Positions 7,077 through 16,086 are shown, counted from the first letter of the stretch. The stretch: DNA of 39,755 nt from JAULZV01 sp032117135 (GCA_032117135.1 JAULZV010000012.1:1-39755), one strand, 5' to 3'. Notes: generated from the sequence alone by a model not told the origin. Made by a program: numbers and translations.

Positions 7077-7177
7077 AAGAGTGTCGGAATGAAAGTCCTC
7101 GGGTCGCCAAGGGTCGCGATTAGGAAACAGTATATCCCGACCCTTGGCTCAACCAGACATTTCATTCCGACACTCTT
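7077..7177. repeat. Nested palindromic element after ybeY
   Basis: Outer perfect 18-bp inverted repeat AAGAGTGTCGGAATGAAA (7077-7094) and its complement (7160-7177). Inside is a second 10-bp stem CCAAGGGTCG / CGACCCTTGG (7107-7116 / 7138-7147). T-rich sequence follows (cattttt), so it can terminate ybeY transcription, but the length and double nesting resemble a small mobile palindrome. No second copy was noticed in this window. Confidence 0.75.
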
Positions 7178-7287
7178 ACATTTTTAAAAGATCCCTTCCA
7201 AAAAACGGTCTTTAATTTATAGAAAAGTAGTTTTCCCATCTTGTGCACTTTCATATTTTGTCAAAAAGCCATACAATAGCTAGAAGT

Positions 7288-8499
7288 ATGTCATCTAATA
7301 TAATTGTAGGCCTTGATATCGGAACAAGTACGATACGCACTGTTGTGTGTCGCGTTTCAAACAACTCCCATCTCCCCGAAGTAATTGGGTACAGTGATAC
7401 ACCAGCCCTTGGTCTGAGACATGGATATATCACCAATCATCAAGAAGCGGTCAAGAGTGTAAGACGCTCGGTCAAAACAGCCGAAAAACTCGCAGGTCAG
7501 AATGTTCAAGTAAAAAAAATATTTCTTGGAGCCGGCGGAATTGGACTATCGAGTTTTATATCCACAGGTGCAGTTATGATTACGCGAGCGGATTCAGAAA
7601 TTACTCAATCTGACATGGAAGCAGCTGTTGCTCAGGCTCGCGAAAATCTCCCACCTCAATACATTCAAAACAGAAGGATTTTGCACGAATCCCCAATCGA
7701 CTTTTTTATTGATGGTCAAGCAGTGCATGGGCACCCAGTGGGTCTTAAAGGAGTGCGTCTTGAAGCGAAAATACTTTTTATGAATTTGCTTGAGCCACAT
7801 ATCCAAGGCTTGATTGAAGTAGTTGAAGACGCCGGATACGAAATTACAGACGTGGTTGCGGCTCCATTGGCAGCAAGTTTTGTTTCACTCACCAAAGCAG
7901 AGCGAATCGCTGGATGTGTTTTGGTTAATATTGGTTCGGAGACATTATCAATTGTTGTTTATTCGGATGACAAACCAATCTCACTTGAAGTATTCCAAAT
8001 TGGAGGTAATGATATTACCAACGATATTGCTCTTGGATTACAAGTATCGCTCGAAGACGCAGAAGTTATTAAGCGAGATCATGATCGAGGCGAAAATCAT
8101 GGATTTTCAAAAAAGAAACTTGATGACATTGTCACCTCAAGACTTACTGACATGTTCGAACTTGTAGATGTGCACCTTAAGCATATTGGCAAAAAAGGAC
8201 TGCTTCCTGCAGGTATCATTATCACAGGAGGAGGATCCCGCATCGCAACGGTTGAAGACGTGGCCAAAGCCTACCTCAAACTTCCTTCCAAAATTGCAAA
8301 AATAAATTGCGTAGCCGAAGATAAAAATTGTGATACGAACGTCAAAATAAAAGATGCGACATGGGCTGTCTCGTATGGACTTTGTGTCTATGGTTCTTTT
8401 GCAGATGACGGGCAATCAATTAATCTGCACAGAGCCCCTGAACTCTTTAAAGCACTCATCAAAACAATTCTTCGCAACTTCAAGCGCTTTCTGCCGTAA
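7288..8499 (+). CDS. ftsA: Cell division protein FtsA
   Basis: Actin-like protein that tethers FtsZ to the membrane. 403 residues from ATG 7288. Phosphate-1 motif GLDIGTSTIRTVV near residue 8, the SHS2-type 1C insertion at about 85-165, VVAAPLAASFVSL, the second phosphate motif VLVNIGSETLSIVVY and the adenosine motif GIIITGGGSRI. The C-terminus ends in a basic amphipathic stretch (LIKTILRNFKRFLP), the expected membrane-targeting helix. An upstream in-frame start at 7243 is less likely; a possible -10 TACAAT lies at 7272-7277. ftsZ follows. Confidence 0.95.
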   Translation: MSSNIIVGLDIGTSTIRTVVCRVSNNSHLPEVIGYSDTPALGLRHGYITNHQEAVKSVRRSVKTAEKLAGQNVQVKKIFLGAGGIGLSSFISTGAVMITRADSEITQSDMEAAVAQARENLPPQYIQNRRILHESPIDFFIDGQAVHGHPVGLKGVRLEAKILFMNLLEPHIQGLIEVVEDAGYEITDVVAAPLAASFVSLTKAERIAGCVLVNIGSETLSIVVYSDDKPISLEVFQIGGNDITNDIALGLQVSLEDAEVIKRDHDRGENHGFSKKKLDDIVTSRLTDMFELVDVHLKHIGKKGLLPAGIIITGGGSRIATVEDVAKAYLKLPSKIAKINCVAEDKNCDTNVKIKDATWAVSYGLCVYGSFADDGQSINLHRAPELFKALIKTILRNFKRFLP

Positions 8500-8521
8500 C
8501 ACAAAATAGCGCTGGCGTACA

Positions 8522-8549
8522 TTGATATATTCGGTATATCTGGTATGCT
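8522..8549 (+). promoter_or_regulatory. Promoter of ftsZ
   Basis: -35 TTGATA (8522-8527), 16 bp spacer, -10 TATGCT (8544-8549). The upstream in-frame ATG at 8545 lies inside this -10 box, which argues for 8587 as the ftsZ start. Confidence 0.6.
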
Positions 8550-8586
8550 ATTTTTATTAGTATTTAAGGGTCTAATAGTCAAAATC

Positions 8587-9858
8587 ATGCCACAAGTAAA
8601 GCCAGAAGTAGAAAGTTTTGCACGAATCAAAGTCATTGGCGTAGGAGGTTCAGGAGGAAACGCAGTCAATCACATGGTTAACCAAAAGGTTAAAGGTGTT
8701 GACTTTATTGCGGTTAATACCGATGCTCAAGACTTGCACAACTCCCTTGCAAAGAAGCGCATTCATATTGGTAAAAATCTCACAAAAGGTCTTGGTACAG
8801 GCATGAGCCCAGATCTTGGTCGAAAAGCTATCGAAGAAACCAAAGAGGAAGTTCAAGAAGCAGTCAAAGGTTCGGACATGGTGTTTATTTCTTGTGGGCT
8901 TGGAGGAGGAACAGGATCAGGAGCAAGTCCTATTGTTGCCAATATTGCTCGTGAATCTGGAGCACTCACTGTAGCAGTTGTTACCAAACCATTTTTCTTT
9001 GAAGGTCAGCATCGAGCACGAATTGCAAACGAGGCTCTTCAAGCACTTCGAAGTGAAGTAGATGCAATCATTGTTATTCCAAACGACAGACTTCTCAATA
9101 ATATTTCCAAAGAGACGACTGCGCGTAATGCCTTTGCAATGTGTGACGATGTACTCAAACAAGCAGTCGAAGGTCTTTCTGATTTGATTACAACTCCTGG
9201 TATCATTAACGTCGACTTTGCCGATGTGAAAGCAATTCTCAAGGATGCAGGATCTGCTCTTATGGGAATTGGTATTGCAAGTGGTGAGAAGCGAGCCGAA
9301 GAAGCAGCACGGATTGCAATCAACTCTCCCCTTCTTGATGTTTCTATTAATGGTGCAAAAGGTGTACTGTTTTCGATTGCTGGTAACGATGACCTTGGAA
9401 TGTTTGAGATCCAAGACGCCGCTAAAGTCATTACCGAATCAATGGATCCTGATGCTCGAGTTATTTTTGGAACTATCAAAGACGAAAAACTCAACAAAGG
9501 CGAAGTCAAAGTTACGATTATTGCGTCAGGGTTTCCTGACGACCAAAACAATAGCATCATGCGCGCACAACAGACTCCTTCTTTTGCACAGCAACGACCA
9601 GTTGTCGATCAACAAGATGAACAACCTCGCGAAAAGTCAAAGATTTTTAATGTCATTTCTTCACGAGAAAAAGAGTCTGAGCCGCAACCGCAGCCTGTTG
9701 TGCAACACATACAACATCAATCAGAAACTCGGGACACAAGACAACAACATGTTCAAGAAGAAAAACCAAAAGGAAACAAACCCCTTCCTCCACAACAAGA
9801 AGATGAGGATGAGTGGAGTGCAGTGCCTGCTTTTTTGAGAAGGTCTAAGTTGAAATAG
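8587..9858 (+). CDS. ftsZ: Cell division protein FtsZ
   Basis: Tubulin-like GTPase that builds the division ring. 423 residues. GTP-binding motifs: GVGGSGGNAVNHM near 18-30 and the tubulin signature GGGTGSG at 106-112; the T7 synergy loop NVDFADVKAIL is intact. A Gln-rich, charged linker (about 320-405) separates the core from a C-terminal peptide AVPAFLRR, which matches the conserved tail that binds FtsA. The start was chosen at 8587 because the region upstream holds the promoter. A copy of the 78-bp palindrome lies 8 bp after the stop. Confidence 0.96.
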   Translation: MPQVKPEVESFARIKVIGVGGSGGNAVNHMVNQKVKGVDFIAVNTDAQDLHNSLAKKRIHIGKNLTKGLGTGMSPDLGRKAIEETKEEVQEAVKGSDMVFISCGLGGGTGSGASPIVANIARESGALTVAVVTKPFFFEGQHRARIANEALQALRSEVDAIIVIPNDRLLNNISKETTARNAFAMCDDVLKQAVEGLSDLITTPGIINVDFADVKAILKDAGSALMGIGIASGEKRAEEAARIAINSPLLDVSINGAKGVLFSIAGNDDLGMFEIQDAAKVITESMDPDARVIFGTIKDEKLNKGEVKVTIIASGFPDDQNNSIMRAQQTPSFAQQRPVVDQQDEQPREKSKIFNVISSREKESEPQPQPVVQHIQHQSETRDTRQQHVQEEKPKGNKPLPPQQEDEDEWSAVPAFLRRSKLK

Positions 9859-9866
9859 GCTCGGAG

Positions 9867-9944
9867 GGGGTCAGACACCCTTTTTCTCTAAAATCTATTG
9901 TATAATTACAACACACTTTTTGTCTAAAAAGGGTGTCTGACCCC
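9867..9944. repeat. Palindromic repeat element, copy 2
   Basis: Same 19-bp terminal inverted repeats (9867-9885 / 9926-9944) and a 40-nt centre. The whole 78 bp is the exact reverse complement of 4432-4509. It lies directly behind ftsZ, where it could act as a terminator. The flanking bases outside the core do not extend the pairing as they do in copy 1. Confidence 0.85.
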
Positions 9945-9993
9945 TAACTCTCTGATATAATATTTGTATTATCTGTCAGTAACCAAGAAAATC

Positions 9994-10920
9994 ATGTACG
10001 AACTTGCAATCATCGGTGGAGGTCCAGCAGGAGTAGCCGCAGGAGTGTATGCTTCACGCAAAAAAATCAAAACTGTTTTTATTACCAAAAATTTCGAAAG
10101 CCAGAGTAGTGTGTCAGACAGTATCGAAAATTGGATTGGAACCGTTTCAATCTCAGGAATGGATTTGGCTAAATCCCTTGAAACTCATCTCAAAGCCTAT
10201 GCGGATGATGTTATCGATATCAAGACAGGAGTATATGTCACCAAACTAGCCAAAATTGACAGTGGTTTTGAAGTAACCTACGACAATGCTGAATCAATCC
10301 AAACAAAGACTGTCCTTATTGCCACAGGAAGCCACAGACGCAAACTTACCGTTCCTGGAGCAGATATATTTGAACACAAAGGCGTTACCTATTGCGCGAC
10401 ATGTGATGGTCCAATGTTCACAAGCAAAGATGTTGTCGTGATTGGAGGAGGTAATGCAGGGTTCGAAAGTGCTGCTCAACTTTTGGCATATACAAAGTCA
10501 GTGACACTTCTTCATAAAAATGTAGACTATAAAGCTGACCCTGTCACTATAGAAGCAGTTCTCAAGGATCCTAAAATGACAGCAATTCCAAATGTCGACA
10601 TTATGGAAGTGATTGGCGAAAAATTTGTTTCAGCAATCAAATACAAAAACAATATGACTGACGAAGAAATCATACTTCCGACACAGGGAATTTTTGTTGA
10701 AATTGGTGCAGTGCCAACTACTGAATATGCCAAGGATGTCGTAAAGCTAGATGACTACAATCGAGTAGTGATTGACCCATGGACTCACAGAACCTCTCAG
10801 GAGGGCGTATGGGCTGCAGGAGACTGCACAAATGGTGTCTACCATCAGAACAACATCGCGGCAGGAGATGCGGTCAAAGCACTTGAGGATATCTATATTC
10901 ATTTACAAAGAAATAAGTAA
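9994..10920 (+). CDS. trxB: Thioredoxin reductase
   Basis: FAD/NADPH flavoenzyme that reduces thioredoxin. 308 residues. FAD-binding GGGPAG at 8-13, redox disulfide CATC (Cys134, Cys137; family usually CAxC), NADPH-binding GGGNAG near 148 and the C-terminal FAD motif GVWAAGDCT. The start at 9994 gives the standard N-terminus; an in-frame TTG at 9964 would add ten unusual residues. With glutaredoxin (22153) and DsbB (30891) it points to active thiol-redox metabolism. A DoxX-like gene follows 12 bp later. Confidence 0.94.
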   Translation: MYELAIIGGGPAGVAAGVYASRKKIKTVFITKNFESQSSVSDSIENWIGTVSISGMDLAKSLETHLKAYADDVIDIKTGVYVTKLAKIDSGFEVTYDNAESIQTKTVLIATGSHRRKLTVPGADIFEHKGVTYCATCDGPMFTSKDVVVIGGGNAGFESAAQLLAYTKSVTLLHKNVDYKADPVTIEAVLKDPKMTAIPNVDIMEVIGEKFVSAIKYKNNMTDEEIILPTQGIFVEIGAVPTTEYAKDVVKLDDYNRVVIDPWTHRTSQEGVWAAGDCTNGVYHQNNIAAGDAVKALEDIYIHLQRNK

Positions 10921-10932
10921 TATACTAGAGCT

Positions 10933-11331
10933 ATGCAAAATTTAAGTTATCGCCTTGCGCATGTTTCACTTTTTATTGTATTTTTTTGGTTTGGTTCGCT
11001 TAAGTTGTTTGGTGTCTCCCCTGCCAATGACCTGGTAAGAAGTTTGCTTGAAATTATTCCTGTGATGAACTTGTGGCCGTTTGAGTCATTCATTATTGTT
11101 CTTGGACTCGTTGAAATGCTTATCGGCGTACTATTCTTGTTCTCCAAGACAACACGGTTGGCAATTATCATCCTGATCCCCCACATGATTACAACCATGC
11201 TTCCATTGATATTTTTGCCTGCTATGGCATGGCAAGCACCACTTGTCCCAACACTTGCAGGACAATACATCATCAAAAATATTGTGGTTGTAGCACTTGC
11301 ACTGAGTGTCGTGTTAGAAAAACGAAAATAA
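10933..11331 (+). CDS. DoxX/YkgB-like membrane protein
   Basis: 132 residues with four hydrophobic segments (about 8-25, 50-70, 75-98 and 108-127) and the DoxX-type beginning SLFIVFFWFGSLKLFG. The loop ANDLVRSLLEIIPVMNLWP matches the DUF417/YkgB branch. The family is membrane-bound with suggested redox roles. It begins 12 bp after trxB, which supports a shared transcript and a redox-linked job, but this is inference. Confidence 0.7.
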   Translation: MQNLSYRLAHVSLFIVFFWFGSLKLFGVSPANDLVRSLLEIIPVMNLWPFESFIIVLGLVEMLIGVLFLFSKTTRLAIIILIPHMITTMLPLIFLPAMAWQAPLVPTLAGQYIIKNIVVVALALSVVLEKRK

Positions 11332-11437
11332 AGAAAGGTCCACAGGTTTTCGAAATTCATTTCGACACCGCCTCATCTTGCAATACTTTTATTTTTGCTT
11401 AACTGCATCGTATATAGACAATAAAAACATATTACTC

Positions 11438-12016
11438 ATGAAAAAAATAATTCTATTCATTGTATTTACTGCATTCATCACGCTTAGTTATGTCGTATCG
11501 CTTCGGTTGTGGGATTCTGTTTACTCTGAGCAATCTCTTCCTATTCTCAAAACCTCTCACAAGAGCACAGGATCAAGCACAACACCAATCGTCACAGACA
11601 CTCTTCCATCGCAACCTGGACAGACAGAGAATAAACCAGTCTCTCCATCAGTTCCAGATCAGACTTCTCCGTCTCTTCCTCCTCCACTCACCCTTTCTGG
11701 ATCAACATTTAAAGCAATTTCATTTAACAAAACCCCGATTATATCGACACCTTATCCAACACTTTCATTTAATACTGATGGTACGCTGAGTGCGCGATTT
11801 TGTAATTCTATTGGAGGTGAATATACTGATACGTATGGTATCTTGACTGCTCCACACCTCATACAGACGCTTATGTATTGCATTCAACCAGATAATCTCA
11901 TGGATATGGAGACATCTTTTGTTACACTGCTCCAAAATGGAGCATCTTATGAACGAAATGGGAATATCTTAACGATTCAAAAAAATAATATTGAATTAGT
12001 ATTTGAAAGCATATAG
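11438..12016 (+). CDS. META/HslJ-domain protein with an N-terminal anchor
   Basis: 192 residues from ATG 11438. A hydrophobic segment at 3-20 forms an uncleaved anchor or signal. A Pro/Ser/Thr-rich linker (about 40-90) leads to a C-terminal domain with the META/HslJ pattern: LSFNTDGTLSARFCNSIGGEY, then TLMYC, a MxxE-type helix and NGNILTIQKNNIELVFE. Two cysteines sit where many META domains have them. It is likely exported and attached to the cell surface. An upstream in-frame ATG at 11378 would bury the signal, so it is not preferred. Confidence 0.7.
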   Translation: MKKIILFIVFTAFITLSYVVSLRLWDSVYSEQSLPILKTSHKSTGSSTTPIVTDTLPSQPGQTENKPVSPSVPDQTSPSLPPPLTLSGSTFKAISFNKTPIISTPYPTLSFNTDGTLSARFCNSIGGEYTDTYGILTAPHLIQTLMYCIQPDNLMDMETSFVTLLQNGASYERNGNILTIQKNNIELVFESI

Positions 12017-12072
12017 CATTTAAAAATATTTTGAAAATATGCAGAGTGATTTTATTTTCAAGAAAGATTTTT

Positions 12073-12282
12073 ATGAAATTCTTCTTCAAAAAAGATACTG
12101 AAAATAATGAAAGTATTTTACATCAGTTCATTTACACTATCTTCCCTATTGATATTTTTATTGTAAAAGATTGGGTTTGGTTTATTATTCTCTTATTTAT
12201 TCTCTTAGCTAATATCATTTCACTTGGAATAGCTTACTATACAACAACAAAATTTAACCTGATCAGAAAAGGTCTCAGATAA
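12073..12282 (+). CDS. Small single-pass membrane protein
   Basis: 69 residues from ATG 12073: charged N-terminus (KFFFKKDTENNES), then two hydrophobic stretches at about 18-30 and 34-57, and a basic C-terminus. A-rich and weakly coding in look; no family recognised. It follows the META gene by 56 bp on the same strand. The frame extends upstream to 12031 without better evidence. Confidence 0.5.
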   Translation: MKFFFKKDTENNESILHQFIYTIFPIDIFIVKDWVWFIILLFILLANIISLGIAYYTTTKFNLIRKGLR

Positions 12283-12468
12283 AAATTAAAGATTGAGAAA
12301 TATTAAAAAGAAGGGTGTTATATTTTATATTCTTTTAATATTTTCAACTTTAGTAAGAAATTATTTCTGTATAGCAGAGAATTCCTGTACAATTTTTGGT
12401 ATATATTTGCCTATCAGCATTAGTCACCTCTCCTTCACTTGCAGTACTAAACGATACACTACTTCAAG

Positions 12469-13920
12469 CTAAAACGAACTCATCCCTGTTTTTTCCATAA
12501 TTCGGTATTGTAGATATTTTATCCATGACTCATCCTTATAAGCTTCGTACTCGAGGCTGTACGTGCCGTTTTCATTTTTCCATATGGTGTCGAAGTACTT
12601 TTTAGCATCTCGTATTGCTTGAACTGATTCTCCAGAAACTTTAATGTTTGTCTCTAAGTTATAGTCGTGAATGTTTCTTTTTGTAAAATTAGCAGATCCT
12701 ACAAACATTTCTTCAATATCACCTCTCCCAACTATTAGAATTTTACTGTGACATTGTTCGCCATAAGTACTGCACCATTTGAGCTTGAGATCAGGGTCGA
12801 ACTTTTTGAGTTCTCGAGCAACTGCCACGTTCGGTACACCGTTTTTCTCCCTCCCAAAGGCATCTTTATTTGGATCAAGTATTATTTGAATATCAACACC
12901 TCTCGACTGCGCATCCTTGAGGGATTTGACTATTTCTCTATCAGAAAAATAAAACATCAAGAGCTTGATATAATCTCCTGAAGTTGTTTGGTCTATTGAA
13001 TGAGTAACCGCGTTCTTGATTTTCATTTCGGTCAAAAGTTGCACCGACACCTCACCTTCCTCATCCATATATGCACCATAGTCCACTGACACATCCTCAC
13101 CTCCTGAATAATTCATTACTGCGAACTCACTTTCCAAAACATCCTTCCAGATATGATCATCGACTCTGAGTGCAACATTACTGTGTGCACTTGAGCCATC
13201 ATGTGGGTTTGCAGAAGTTACAAGTGAAGACATTTTGAGTATTGTATTACCCCCTGAGTCTTGAGACACATAGTCCGCAACGATAACCTTTCGATGGTTT
13301 GCCTTGAAGTTTAAAAGGGTGAGATATGTTTTGAGGCTCACTTTTTGACCACCTGCAACAAAAGGGTTTGGTAGTTTTATAAAATCGACAGGCAGAAACT
13401 GCAAAAATGATCTCCACATGCTTGAGTACAGAGGATTACTATCTCTCAACTTATATAGATTGGTCTCGACCACATTAACGCCGGCCGAGGTCAGGCTACT
13501 GAGGTGTGGAGATTCAATCGCACCATACACACCATTAAATGGGTCAGTTATAAAAATAATATTGATATCTGGGTCTTCTTCTTTTTTGGCGATTAACTTC
13601 TGGGTCAATTCACCTGAAAGTTCACGATAAGCAGTATCCTCTTTACCCTTAAAATCATTAAAAAGAAACATGTCTACCAAAATAAAATTCTCAGCGTTTT
13701 CTATCATTGAAAATACCTCATCAAATATTTCTTGGTTTGAAACTCTTTCGTTGTTCGAGTCAACATATGTCAGATCCGAAAAGAAAACCACCGAACTGTT
13801 TGGAACAGAAAAAACCTCTCCGTCAACAGAGAGACCGTCTGGTAATGGTTTATACACATTAAACAGTCCAACCAAGACAATGATACAAACTAGTCCAAGA
13901 GCAATTTTTTTCTTCATCAT
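12469..13920 (-). CDS. Phospholipase D-like protein, exported
   Basis: 483 residues. N-terminal hydrophobic segment at 5-22 (signal or anchor), then two PLD-type halves. The first catalytic motif is complete: His209, Lys211, Asp216 in HRKVIVAD, followed by SSLVTSANPHDGSSAHSN. The second has HSK and FVGSANFT, but the Asp expected seven residues after the His is Gly (HSKILIVG). Cardiolipin-synthase-type or nuclease-type activity is possible; the substrate is not evident. Monocistronic on the minus strand, with a terminator of the upstream HIT gene ahead of it. Confidence 0.82.
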   Translation of the reverse strand: MMKKKIALGLVCIIVLVGLFNVYKPLPDGLSVDGEVFSVPNSSVVFFSDLTYVDSNNERVSNQEIFDEVFSMIENAENFILVDMFLFNDFKGKEDTAYRELSGELTQKLIAKKEEDPDINIIFITDPFNGVYGAIESPHLSSLTSAGVNVVETNLYKLRDSNPLYSSMWRSFLQFLPVDFIKLPNPFVAGGQKVSLKTYLTLLNFKANHRKVIVADYVSQDSGGNTILKMSSLVTSANPHDGSSAHSNVALRVDDHIWKDVLESEFAVMNYSGGEDVSVDYGAYMDEEGEVSVQLLTEMKIKNAVTHSIDQTTSGDYIKLLMFYFSDREIVKSLKDAQSRGVDIQIILDPNKDAFGREKNGVPNVAVARELKKFDPDLKLKWCSTYGEQCHSKILIVGRGDIEEMFVGSANFTKRNIHDYNLETNIKVSGESVQAIRDAKKYFDTIWKNENGTYSLEYEAYKDESWIKYLQYRIMEKTGMSSF

Positions 13921-13987
13921 AAAATTATAACTCAGATGAGACGAAAGTGGCAGTTTTTTTCAGTAATTTTAAGTATATAAAAAGGAA

Positions 13988-14022
13988 AGACTGAGGCACG
14001 GGTTGAACGTATATCTCAGTCT
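13988..14022 (-). terminator. Terminator of the HIT gene
   Basis: 8-bp stem AGACTGAG / CTCAGTCT (13988-13995 / 14015-14022) with a 19-nt loop. In the minus direction it is followed by TTTCCTTTTT. A 14-bp palindrome GTGAAGTACTTCAC lies nearby at 14029-14042. Confidence 0.6.
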
Positions 14023-14081
14023 CTTTTAGTGAAGTACTTCACCACTCCTACAAATTATTTAGCATTGTCTCGTGGATGCAA

Positions 14082-14519
14082 TTAATTTTCTAATCCTTCT
14101 CGAATAATCCTTGAGACTTCTAAAAGTTCATTTTCAGGAGAATCTTCACGACTACCGGGACGATATAAGAATTTACGTGGTTCATACTCAGTGACACCAG
14201 TATCCCCTTCTTTGCGCGGTAAAACATGCAGATGAAAATGTGGAACAGATTGACCGGCAATCTTTCCTTCATTCCATGCAAAATTAAAGCTTATCGCACC
14301 AAATTGTTTGCGTAGTGCACCACAAATACGAATTCTCAAATCCTCAATAGAATGTTTTTCTTCTACCGTTAGTTCATCGTATCGAGAGACGCAACGTCGC
14401 GGAACAATCAATGTGTGTCCTGGCGTAATTGGAATATTAGTAGGAAATGCCCATGCAAAAGCATTGCCTGTGATTTCACGCTTCTTGATAACTTCGAGTT
14501 CGCAATATACGCAATTCAT
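14082..14519 (-). CDS. HIT-family nucleotide hydrolase/transferase
   Basis: 145 residues. Histidine triad HFHLH (His94, 96, 98) in QSVPHFHLHVLPR; GHTLIVPRR and FNFAWNEGKIAGQ are family features. An N-terminal CVYC pair may hold zinc with a later His, as in some bacterial HIT proteins. It acts on nucleotide phosphoramidates or dinucleotides in the family. The upstream neighbour on the same strand (14558-15058) may share a transcript. Confidence 0.9.
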   Translation of the reverse strand: MNCVYCELEVIKKREITGNAFAWAFPTNIPITPGHTLIVPRRCVSRYDELTVEEKHSIEDLRIRICGALRKQFGAISFNFAWNEGKIAGQSVPHFHLHVLPRKEGDTGVTEYEPRKFLYRPGSREDSPENELLEVSRIIREGLEN

Positions 14520-14557
14520 TTTATTTTTCTAATTTTAATTTACTTCCTTGTTATTAA

Positions 14558-15058
14558 CTAAACAAATATAAGCCGAGATAATTCCTCCCAATCCACAGAT
14601 TCAAAGGTTTTATCTAAATCTACTTGAACTTTTTCTTTATCTATTTTTTCAGAACCTTGCCGCAGGAATGTATATGTTGCTTCTGGCACAAAGTGTCGTT
14701 CAATAATCCTGGGATGGTCGATAATAAAAAGTCGGTATGAAGATTTATTTTCTCTTAACCGAAAGGATAAAAAACCAGCGCGAGTAAGCAAATAAACTTT
14801 TCTCCCCTTTTTTTGGCTAAAAATTGCAAGTCTATTGATAAGGTCCAAATCTAAAGAAAAATCTTCATATCTATCGACAGCTCTATCAAAGACAAGAACA
14901 ACTTCGGCGTCATACACCTCTGACCAATGTAGATTATCAATATGCAAGAATTGACAAGAAGCTAAAACGGGAGCATGTTTCTTGATTGCATCAAACTCGT
15001 GCTCATATATCCCACCCATATTAGAGTTTCCTGACGAAGAGCAGATTAATATGTTCAT
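14558..15058 (-). CDS. Unknown cytosolic protein
   Basis: 166 residues, no family recognised. The N-terminus MNILICSSSGNSN looks like the first strand and loop of a Rossmann-type or flavodoxin-type fold. AEVVLVFDRAVDRYEDF and GRKVYLLTRAGFLSF look like further strands of an alpha/beta protein. No metal motif or membrane segment. A GAAAGG stretch lies before the ATG as a possible ribosome binding site. It lies between a HIT hydrolase and a NUDIX-type protein, which hints at nucleotide or signalling chemistry, by context only. Confidence 0.6.
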   Translation of the reverse strand: MNILICSSSGNSNMGGIYEHEFDAIKKHAPVLASCQFLHIDNLHWSEVYDAEVVLVFDRAVDRYEDFSLDLDLINRLAIFSQKKGRKVYLLTRAGFLSFRLRENKSSYRLFIIDHPRIIERHFVPEATYTFLRQGSEKIDKEKVQVDLDKTFESVDWEELSRLIFV

Positions 15059-15175
15059 TAATTACCTTTCTATTTTGATTGTTTGATTTTGTTTAAAGAC
15101 CTAATTTGTATTCTATCTAAATATAGTAAATTCAAAAATATAAAAAAGAGAGGACATCCTCGGTAAAATAATTAT

Positions 15176-15895
15176 TTAAAAATTACCGACTTGTGTATCT
15201 TCTTCGTAAAAAAATGGCATTTTTGAGATAGTACCTTTTTTAATCGATCGTAAAACTTTTGGAAGTGAAGAAATGGAATCGAACTTTGCAGATTCATTTT
15301 TGATAGCATCATCAATACTTACCCACATGTTTTCTCCATACTCAGTGTTACAAAGAGTTCCTGAAAATTTTTTAGCATACATAATCGGAAAAAATACATC
15401 CGAAAAAAGTTCATTCCCAACAAATAAAAAACGTCTCATCATTCCTGTAATTTTAAATTCTGCATCTAATCCTGTCTCTGCTTTAAGTTTTCGAGACGCT
15501 GCATCTTCCATTGATTCTCCTTTGCGAAGAACACCGCCAGGCACTCCTTTTTTACCATAAGAAGGATGAGACTTTCGTACTTGATTCAATATCTGAATTT
15601 TACCTTTTTCTGTGCGGGACAAAATCATAATCGGATTAACCTTGAATAAGATCTGACTAGCCTTAGAATTTAGAGATTGTACATCTGCTACATATTGAAC
15701 GCCTGTTTTTGAAAGAGAATATCCCTTGGTTGTTTTATTTAGAAAGCCTTTTTTAACTAAAAACTGAAGATGATAATTAAAAAGATCGTTAGGAATATTT
15801 TTGAGTTGCAGTTCACTATATTTCAAAATATCGGCGTTCTTTAGACGACTTATGATTTGATTTTGTATTTCTGATTTTATCTCAGATATTGCCAT
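15176..15895 (-). CDS. Winged-helix plus NUDIX protein with degenerate Nudix box
   Basis: 239 residues. Residues 1-75 look like a winged-helix DNA-binding domain (YSELQLKNIPNDLFNYHLQFLVKKGFLNK-type pattern with a wing GYSLSKTG). Residues 85-215 form a NUDIX fold. The Nudix box begins GGVLRKGE (Gly121, Glu127) and has Arg135, but continues RKLKAETGL; of the three Glu of the REUXEEXGU core only Glu140 remains. It may sense rather than hydrolyse a nucleotide, like the NrtR type of regulator. A -10-like TGTAAT lies about 8 nt before the ATG. Confidence 0.75.
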   Translation of the reverse strand: MAISEIKSEIQNQIISRLKNADILKYSELQLKNIPNDLFNYHLQFLVKKGFLNKTTKGYSLSKTGVQYVADVQSLNSKASQILFKVNPIMILSRTEKGKIQILNQVRKSHPSYGKKGVPGGVLRKGESMEDAASRKLKAETGLDAEFKITGMMRRFLFVGNELFSDVFFPIMYAKKFSGTLCNTEYGENMWVSIDDAIKNESAKFDSISSLPKVLRSIKKGTISKMPFFYEEDTQVGNF

Positions 15896-15968
15896 GATTG
15901 AAAATTACAACACTATGAGTTTTATTACAAGTTCAATCATTCTCGAGTGCTCGAACTAGCTCTCTCTT

Positions 15969-16043
15969 TGGTGACCCCACGGAGAATCGAACTCCGATTA
16001 CCGCCTTGAAAAGGCGATGTCCTAACCGTTAGACGATGGGGCC
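15969..16043 (-). tRNA. tRNA-Glu (anticodon UUC)
   Basis: 75 nt including an encoded CCA. Acceptor GGCCCCA pairs with TGGGGTC; D arm TCTAACGGTTAGGA; anticodon loop with TTC; T arm GGAGTTCGATTCTCC. It reads toward the NUDIX gene. Confidence 0.96.
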
Positions 16044-16086
16044 ATACGAGATCCTCCGACACTAAGAAGGAAAATCAAGTGACACT

